Positions 28,589 through 32,165 of a stretch of DNA of 32,165 nucleotides are shown in pieces. Source of the stretch: an uncultured Treponema sp. (lineage in GTDB: Bacteria > Spirochaetota > Spirochaetia > Treponematales > Treponemataceae); contig CALAUH010000114.1 in NCBI GenBank assembly GCA_937892225.1, positions 1 to 32,165 on the forward strand. The letters are read 5' to 3'. How positions within the stretch are numbered: the stretch's first letter is position 1; every line of letters begins with the position of its first letter. Made by a program: the position numbers and the translations under genes. The notes below the pieces were generated by a model. The model did no database searches, was not told where the DNA came from, and worked only from the letters and a program-made list of their open reading frames with translations.

Positions 28589-28924
28589 TTACTCCTTTAC
28601 TAATTCAAAATGAATTGCATATACAGGCTTGTCTATTTTTAAGTCTGTATCTTTACCATTCACAACTTCAATTTTTGAAATTCCTGCTTTCAATTTTGTT
28701 TCAGGGTTATATCCTAGTTGAAAATAACAAGTTAATTCGTAATTGGTGTGATATTCTTCAACTTCTCCAATTTTAAAAATAAAATCAAATGGGTCATAAA
28801 CAATACGATTTGATTCATTTTTCAAACGATTATACCAGTAATTTTTTACTTCCCGATACTCAACAGTCTTTTCACCGCTTTTAATTTTTTCATACCATTC
28901 TTTTTTTAATGGAAATATAAGCAT
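28589..28924 (-). CDS. ASCH-domain protein
   Basis: 111 aa. It begins MLIFPLKKEWYEKIKSGEKT then VEYREVKNYW (about 1-30), the ASCH/PUA-like signature (K..W...I..GeKt.E.R). Beta strands follow (FIFKIGEVEEY, YAIHFELV). ASCH domains bind RNA or modified nucleotides, and some cleave N4-acetylcytidine. The ATG overlaps the methylase stop as TAATG, so the two are coupled. A link to modified bases made by the neighbouring methylases is only a guess. Confidence 0.8.
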   Translation of the reverse strand: MLIFPLKKEWYEKIKSGEKTVEYREVKNYWYNRLKNESNRIVYDPFDFIFKIGEVEEYHTNYELTCYFQLGYNPETKLKAGISKIEVVNGKDTDLKIDKPVYAIHFELVKE

Positions 28925-29652
28925 TAAAATAATTCTCCTTGAATTTCTTTTGTATTTTTTTCTAAACTAGGTTTTTCTTTGATTCCATTTATTCTTTCCT
29001 GACATAAAGAAAAATAATTATCATCAATTTCAATACCGATAAAATTACGATTTAATTCTTTACAAGCAGCTCCAGTAGTACCTGACCCCATAAAGCAATC
29101 TAAAATCGTATCACCCTCTTTACTTCCTACCTGAATAAATTTTTTAATCAATTCAAGCGGTTTCTCTGCTGGATGTATTCCTTTCTTGCAATTAGTCATG
29201 TACCATTTTCTAAATAATTCAATATTTTTATCTTTACTAAAATATGTTCCAGGTTCTCGAATTACTATGATATATTCTAAATCACTCATATAATGATTAT
29301 TATATGCTGGTATTGGATTAGACTTACACATAACCAAAATATCATAACTACATTTATTTTCTTTTGCCCATTCAATATAATCTGCAACCAATGTTTTATT
29401 ACAGAATATATATATATATGTGTGTAGACACTTTGCTTTAATTAAATCTAAAAACGGTTTAGGTTCAAAATCACAGCAATCCAATTTCATTAATTCATCG
29501 CAATATTTTCTTTGAGTTGAACTATTTTTTGCATAAAATCTACCACCTTTATTACCAAAATTATATGGTGGATCTGTAACAACTAAATCTATTGATTTAT
29601 CAGGAATTGATTTTAATAATTCCATTGAATCACCATGTAATAATTGAATCAT
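28924..29652 (-). CDS. DNA methyltransferase, beta class (DPPY)
   Basis: 242 aa. Motif IV DPPYNFG is at residues 27-33, then TRD-like middle sequence, and SAM motif I DCFMGSGTTG at about 185-194 followed by ELNRNFIGIEIDDNYF. The length and motif order match phage DpnA-like beta-class enzymes. It methylates DNA in a site-specific way. It directly follows a DpnD/PcfM-like gene and shares its operon. It is paralogous at domain level to the methylase at 4661-5446. Confidence 0.87.
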   Translation of the reverse strand: MIQLLHGDSMELLKSIPDKSIDLVVTDPPYNFGNKGGRFYAKNSSTQRKYCDELMKLDCCDFEPKPFLDLIKAKCLHTYIYIFCNKTLVADYIEWAKENKCSYDILVMCKSNPIPAYNNHYMSDLEYIIVIREPGTYFSKDKNIELFRKWYMTNCKKGIHPAEKPLELIKKFIQVGSKEGDTILDCFMGSGTTGAACKELNRNFIGIEIDDNYFSLCQERINGIKEKPSLEKNTKEIQGELF

Positions 29653-29819
29653 TATTTAACCTCGAATTGAGTATCAACATAATCGTCTGCTGATAAAATA
29701 TAATTATCATCTGATGAATGATATTTTATTTCTGTTTTAGATAAAGCATCTTCCGGTGTATCTGCTTCAACTTCTACTGTCTTTTCAAGTATTTCTCTTA
29801 TTAAAATGTCAAATTTCAT
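29652..29819 (-). CDS. DpnD/PcfM-like small protein (55 aa)
   Basis: The sequence MKFDILIREILEKTVEVEAD then EDALSK...YILSADDYVDTQFEV shows the alternating strand-helix-strand pattern of DpnD/PcfM C-terminal domains: hydrophobic strand, V-E-V-E-A, acidic helix, then DD-Y/F-V-x-x-F. A strong AAGGAG site precedes the ATG, and it is the first gene behind promoter site E. DpnD was described with the DpnI restriction locus. Here it neighbours methylases instead. Function unknown. Confidence 0.7.
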   Translation of the reverse strand: MKFDILIREILEKTVEVEADTPEDALSKTEIKYHSSDDNYILSADDYVDTQFEVK

Positions 29820-29842
29820 AAGATAACTCCTTTTAATTATTA

Positions 29843-29870
29843 GTTATAACAAGATATTTCTTGATTACAA
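29843..29870 (-). promoter_or_regulatory. Promoter whose spacer is an operator-like palindrome (site E)
   Basis: Minus-strand TTGTAA (29865-29870), a 16-bp spacer and TATAAC (29843-29848, with TG-T before it, extended -10). The spacer is exactly the palindrome-like ACAAGATATTTCTTGA (29849-29864). It would drive the DpnD/methylase operon. It is a close match to site B in layout. Confidence 0.62.
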
Positions 29871-29871
29871 A

Positions 29872-30150
29872 TTAAAAAATTTCAGGTTCTTTATTTTCTA
29901 AAGAAGTACCTTTATAAATGATATTCTCTTTTTCTTCTAAAGATAAATCATTCCATCTTTTTTTATCCTGAATTCCTAACTGAGAAAAAATAGCACATAA
30001 TACAGATACTACAATTGCATTACCAGCAATTTTATATGCCTGACTTGATGATACTGTATTCAAAATTGAATCAATATCTTTTTCTTCAACATTCATAAGT
30101 CTATGACATTCTCTAGGTGTTAATTTTCGGATTCGGTATTCTTTTGCCAT
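29872..30150 (-). CDS. C-terminal fragment of a C5 cytosine methyltransferase
   Basis: 92 aa. YRIRKLTPRECHRLMNVEEK at the start and SSSQAYKIAGNAIVVSVLCA (about residues 40-59) are the conserved motif IX and X blocks of Dcm-like enzymes (RKLTPRE and Q.YK..GN...V). There is no PCQ catalytic motif. GGAG precedes the ATG at 30148. The upstream in-frame DNA still encodes a related module (LSPTLTCGGN) after a stop codon. The enzyme's N-terminal part is not in the window. It is probably inactive alone, or functions in trans. Confidence 0.72.
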   Translation of the reverse strand: MAKEYRIRKLTPRECHRLMNVEEKDIDSILNTVSSSQAYKIAGNAIVVSVLCAIFSQLGIQDKKRWNDLSLEEKENIIYKGTSLENKEPEIF

Positions 30151-30260
30151 GTTTTTAATCTCCATATCTATTTTATGTATTGCATTACCACCACATGTTA
30201 ATGTTGGTGATAAAGTTCCTTTATTTCCTTAGTTTTGTAGCCTGTTTGATAAATATAATA
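30151..30260 (-). pseudogene. Interrupted module upstream of the C5 methyltransferase fragment
   Basis: In frame with the C5 fragment, 26 codons after a TAA (30229-30231) read GNKGTLSPTLTCGGNAIHKI and then DMEIKN. This is the PTLT module that normally precedes RKLTPRE. Before the TAA the same frame reads LYLSNRLQN and continues into the end of the HNH gene. The stop, and the HNH gene directly upstream, suggest the methyltransferase was broken here. Confidence 0.5.
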
Positions 30261-31076
30261 TCATACATAATACTCACCTTTATTTTTATCAAATTTAATT
30301 ACGCCTTTACGAATAAGTTTATAAGCAATTTTCTGTAATTGGCTATGTACTAAATAATGATGTCTATTTGAATCACATTTAAATAAATTATCAATATCAT
30401 TATTACTTTTATTACCATCTATATGATGAATCTTTTCATTTTTATTTAATTTTACACCATAAAAATCCTCGTACACTTTTCTATGAGCTGGTATCGTTCC
30501 TATATTATGTGCAGGAATTCTATAATATCCTTGATGTGTTTTTCTATTTTTAATAATTATACTATCTCGTTGAATTTTCATTTTATTTTCTAAACCTAAA
30601 TCATGCTTTTTACCTCTTACAGAATAAGCAGTTTTATTTAACTTTTCTGCAATTTTCTTTGTTGATAGATATATATAATTCTCTTTTAAAAAAATTATAT
30701 CTTCATCTGTCCACTTATCTCGTTTTTGATTTTTAATCTCTAGTAATGAAATTCCTTCAAAACGTATTTTCTCTCTTACAGATCTATAACTTCTTCCAAG
30801 TATTACAGCCAATTCTCTAACAGATAATACCGAACAATAATTTTTTAAAAATTGACATTCTTCTTCTGTGTAAAAAAAAGAACTTTTAGGTTTAAATTCT
30901 TCATTACTACAACCACAGGAAAAATTAGTTATTCCAATTTCATGAGAATAAAATTCTCTTATATTCCCACATTTACATAAACATTTCCATTTACCATTAT
31001 GACCTTTTCGAGAATGTTCTAATAATGTTAAATTACCAATTTGTAATCCTTCATAAAAATATCTAGGTATCTTCAA
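30261..31076 (-). CDS. HNH homing endonuclease with two Myb-like DNA-binding repeats
   Basis: 271 aa. The zinc ribbon KWKCLCKCGNIREF with SCGCS is at about residues 32-56. Two Myb/SANT-like repeats follow (YTEEECQFLKNY and WTDEDIIFLKENYIYLSTKK). The HNH nuclease core at the C-terminal end shows IPAHRKVYEDFY, KIHHIDGNKSNNDIDNLF and HHYLVH. It lies between the module array and the C5 methyltransferase fragment. The start is TTG, seven bases after GGAG (a second TTG two codons earlier is too close to the site). It is probably mobile. Its insertion site may once have been inside the C5 gene. Confidence 0.85.
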   Translation of the reverse strand: MKIPRYFYEGLQIGNLTLLEHSRKGHNGKWKCLCKCGNIREFYSHEIGITNFSCGCSNEEFKPKSSFFYTEEECQFLKNYCSVLSVRELAVILGRSYRSVREKIRFEGISLLEIKNQKRDKWTDEDIIFLKENYIYLSTKKIAEKLNKTAYSVRGKKHDLGLENKMKIQRDSIIIKNRKTHQGYYRIPAHNIGTIPAHRKVYEDFYGVKLNKNEKIHHIDGNKSNNDIDNLFKCDSNRHHYLVHSQLQKIAYKLIRKGVIKFDKNKGEYYV

Positions 31077-31242
31077 TATCAATCTCCAATATCAAATTAT
31101 CTTTTGTAACAGTTGTCAACGTATTACAAATATCAGGATTATCAACTATTTCTATTTTTTGAATCAGTTTTAATCCTTTATTTCTCCATGTCGGATGTTC
31201 AGGATTTCTTCCAACCATCCGACAAACCTTATATTTTGTCAT
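31063..31242 (-). CDS. Module gene 7 of the C5-methyltransferase-like array (59 aa)
   Basis: It begins MTKYKVCRMVGRNPEHPTWR. The core ICNTLTTVTKDNLILEI is of the form N-T-L-T-T-V-x-K-D-N-L, which I recall next to RKLTPRE in phage C5 methyltransferases. ATGA overlap to module 6 upstream. It overlaps the HNH gene start by 14 nt. It is translated independently in all likelihood. Function in trans is unknown. Confidence 0.62.
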   Translation of the reverse strand: MTKYKVCRMVGRNPEHPTWRNKGLKLIQKIEIVDNPDICNTLTTVTKDNLILEIDIEDT

Positions 31243-31409
31243 TTATTTACCACAATTAAATAATAAGGATTACAGCAAGTTGCAATTGCAAGTGTAATAT
31301 CTGATAAATAAATTCTATCTTGATAATACCATTGTGTTCCATAATTGCTTTTTTTTTCACCTAATCCACCTACTAACAAAGGTTCATTTATTATTATTTT
31401 TCTATTCAT
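31239..31409 (-). CDS. Module gene 6 of the array (56 aa)
   Basis: ATG at 31407-31409 behind GAGG. The middle NEPLLVGGLGEKKSNYGTQW then YYQDRIYLSDITLAIATCCN and PYYLIV resembles the Q-x-D-R-[IV]-Y...NPYYL arrangement seen in the same region of C5 methyltransferases. It is coupled to modules 5 and 7 by 8-nt and 4-nt overlaps. Confidence 0.6.
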   Translation of the reverse strand: MNRKIIINEPLLVGGLGEKKSNYGTQWYYQDRIYLSDITLAIATCCNPYYLIVVNK

Positions 31410-31599
31410 TTTTTACCTCAATAATCATAGGTTCTCGATTTCCACCTTGACAAGTTGTAATTGTCGGACACAAATTATTTCTATCAAATAAAGCCCCAGC
31501 AAAAGATGGACCTTTACCATATAAATTTCCTAAAAAAACTACTCTTAAATATGACTTATTTTTATAATTTTTATTTTTTAAATTACTATCAATATGCAC
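31402..31599 (-). CDS. Module gene 5 of the array (65 aa, GTG start)
   Basis: The start is GTG at 31597-31599, about nine bases after AAGGA. The basic N-terminus (NLKNKNYKNKSYLRVVFLG) leads to FAGALFDRNNLCPTITTCQG with GNREPMIIEV. CPTITT...GG...P.I is the array's clearest form of the PTLT module. It overlaps modules 4 and 6. Confidence 0.62.
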   Translation of the reverse strand: MHIDSNLKNKNYKNKSYLRVVFLGNLYGKGPSFAGALFDRNNLCPTITTCQGGNREPMIIEVKNE

Positions 31600-31748
31600 G
31601 TTTTAAATCCTTCACATCTAGTTGTTATAGTTGGACAAATACCAGTTTTTATTACGGTTTTATTAAATGGCTGAATTATATCTCCAGGTTTACAATCATT
31701 TTCTTCTAAGGTTTCAAATGCCTGTTTATACATTCTATAATCACTCAT
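31578..31748 (-). CDS. Module gene 4 of the array (56 aa)
   Basis: It begins MSDYRMYKQAFETLEENDCK. The core GDIIQPFNKTVIKTGICPTI with TTRCEGFKTCILIV matches module 5 at CPTITT and continues with E-G-F-K-T, a variant I recall from C5 methyltransferases. ATGA overlap with module 3, with GGAG 6 bases upstream. Confidence 0.62.
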   Translation of the reverse strand: MSDYRMYKQAFETLEENDCKPGDIIQPFNKTVIKTGICPTITTRCEGFKTCILIVI

Positions 31749-31897
31749 ATTATCTCCATTTCATATATTATCAATGGAACATAACCGCCACCTGTTCCCA
31801 TTGATGAAGTAAGACAAGAACATATACCATCTTTTTTAATAGCCTGATTTTCTTGCATACCACCAATAATTATATTTAATAGTTTAGCGTTATCCAT
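31745..31897 (-). CDS. Module gene 3 of the array (50 aa)
   Basis: ATG at 31895-31897 behind CGGAG. The sequence reads MDNAKLLNIIIGGMQENQAI then KKDGICSCLTSSMGTGGGYV and PLIIYE, the DGI-x-x-x-LT...G-G-G-Y-V-P-L-I version of the module. It is the most intact example. ATGA coupling to module 4. Confidence 0.65.
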   Translation of the reverse strand: MDNAKLLNIIIGGMQENQAIKKDGICSCLTSSMGTGGGYVPLIIYEMEII

Positions 31898-32076
31898 AAT
31901 TCTATTACTCCGTTACTATATTCAAACCCTGAACTAAATCCTTTATAATCTCTTGCCAGAATTGATTTTGCTATCTTTACATCAATAGCTTCTACTTTTT
32001 TGTAATTAAGATAACAACACCGTTTCCAATTGCTGTTATTCTGCTTATTCCTCGATTCTCTCTTGCCGTTATACAA
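31876..32076 (-). CDS. Module 2 of the array, probably reached by -1 frameshift
   Basis: The frame is open from a TTG at 32074-32076, but the module itself starts after 32001: AIDVKIAKSILARDYKGFSS then NGVIELW. It aligns with module 1 (IIANCITARENRGIS...NGVV). No convincing ATG or ribosome site is present. The module continues directly from module 1 in the -1 frame at the AAAAAAG run, so it may be made as a fusion. It overlaps module 3 by 22 nt. Confidence 0.5.
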   Translation of the reverse strand: MYNGKRESRNKQNNSNWKRCCYLNYKKVEAIDVKIAKSILARDYKGFSSGFEYSNGVIELWITLNY

Positions 32077-32165
32077 TTCGCAATTATTTTTATTTGCGGA
32101 TTGTTGACTGTCAAATCTATAGTTGCTACAATTTTCTGCTTTCTGCTTTCTGCTTTCTGCTTTCT
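31992..32165 (-). CDS. Module 1 of the array, cut by the window edge
   Basis: 57 codons are visible before TAG (31992-31994). The first ~11 are the 7-bp repeat read in frame (RKQKAESRKQK). The rest is VNNPQIKIIANCITARENRG then NGVVILI, the ANCITAR version of the module. The beginning of the gene lies to the right of the window. Confidence 0.5.
   Translation of the reverse strand, partial: RKQKAESRKQKIVATIDLTVNNPQIKIIANCITARENRGISRITAIGNGVVILITKK
31995..32001 (-). other. Possible -1 ribosomal frameshift site
   Basis: The minus strand reads A AAA AAG in the zero frame of module 1 and is followed at once by the TAG stop. The same run lies in the -1 frame leading into module 2, which is open and homologous. 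A AAA AAG is a classical slippery heptamer. No clear stimulatory hairpin is seen. Confidence 0.4.
32134..32165. repeat. 7-bp tandem repeat at the window edge
   Basis: The plus strand reads TTCTGCT four times (32134-32161) plus four more bases, to the last base of the window. On the coding strand it is AGCAGAA repeated. Seven is not a multiple of three, so each gain or loss of a unit shifts the reading frame of module 1. It may be a contig-end artefact or a phase-variable switch. Confidence 0.7.

Noticed and set aside
31461..31709. Plus-strand open frame across array modules 4 and 5
   Set aside because: Tyr/Phe/Asn-rich antisense reading with no ribosome site. The minus-strand modules are coupled and mutually homologous.
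1..32165. CRISPR arrays, insertion sequences, rRNA or tRNA genes
   Set aside because: No regularly spaced repeat units, transposase motifs, or tRNA/rRNA signatures were seen on reading both strands.

Overview
This window is part of a temperate double-stranded DNA phage or prophage with very AT-rich DNA (roughly 70% A+T by eye). It has dense, overlapping, almost entirely leftward (minus-strand) genes and strong AAGGAG-type ribosome sites. The host cannot be named from sequence. A low-GC anaerobe (Clostridia, Fusobacteria or Brachyspira-like) fits the base composition and Shine-Dalgarno use. No integrase, tail or lysis cassette lies inside the window.

Layout, in the direction of leftward transcription. 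32.1-29.9 kb: an array of small coupled genes that each carry a motif of the kind found near the end of phage C5 cytosine methyltransferases. It is broken by an HNH endonuclease and ends in a C5-methyltransferase C-terminal fragment. 29.9-21.2 kb: early accessory genes, comprising a DpnD/PcfM-like protein, two adenine/N4-type methylases, ASCH, MazG-like, DUF1351, small HTH proteins, membrane micropeptides and a cluster of Cys-rich proteins. 21.1-20.0 kb: two rightward CI-like repressors with palindromes and terminators. 20.0-17.8 kb: a divergent leftward promoter, a long structured leader, a GIY-YIG protein and a Bro-N/KilAC antirepressor. 17.8-14.7 kb: YqaJ exonuclease, DnaQ-like exonuclease and RecT. 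14.6-9.4 kb: HNH elements, a replication initiator with an internal iteron origin, a DnaC-like loader and SSB. 8.9-6.2 kb: small metabolic and zinc-ribbon proteins. 6.2-1 kb: terminase small subunit, DNA methylase, terminase large subunit, HAD phosphatase and portal, then small unknown genes to the left edge.

How it works together: the CI-like repressors face a leftward promoter whose spacer contains an inverted repeat. That promoter drives the antirepressor and probably the recombination genes. A second, different operator-like palindrome (near ACAAGATATATCTTGT) recurs next to at least five leftward promoters, which suggests a phage-wide regulon. YqaJ exonuclease, RecT and SSB make a single-strand annealing system. 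The initiator, the loader and the iterons plus AT-rich stretch inside the initiator gene look like a lambda-type replication module.

Most notable: (1) recT is interrupted by a 315-nt group I intron with recognisable P, Q, R and S elements, and predicted splicing restores a 314-aa RecT exactly in frame. (2) There is a tandem array of seven short coupled reading frames related to the motif before RKLTPRE in C5 methyltransferases, with a possible -1 frameshift site and a 7-bp tandem repeat. (3) The recT leader has two hairpins whose loops are complementary (CCCAGC/GCUGGG). (4) There are decayed or duplicated gene ends around an HNH endonuclease. No stretch over 300 bases lacks annotation. The longest gene-free stretches (19785-20078 and 20394-20730) hold the regulatory and RNA structures listed.
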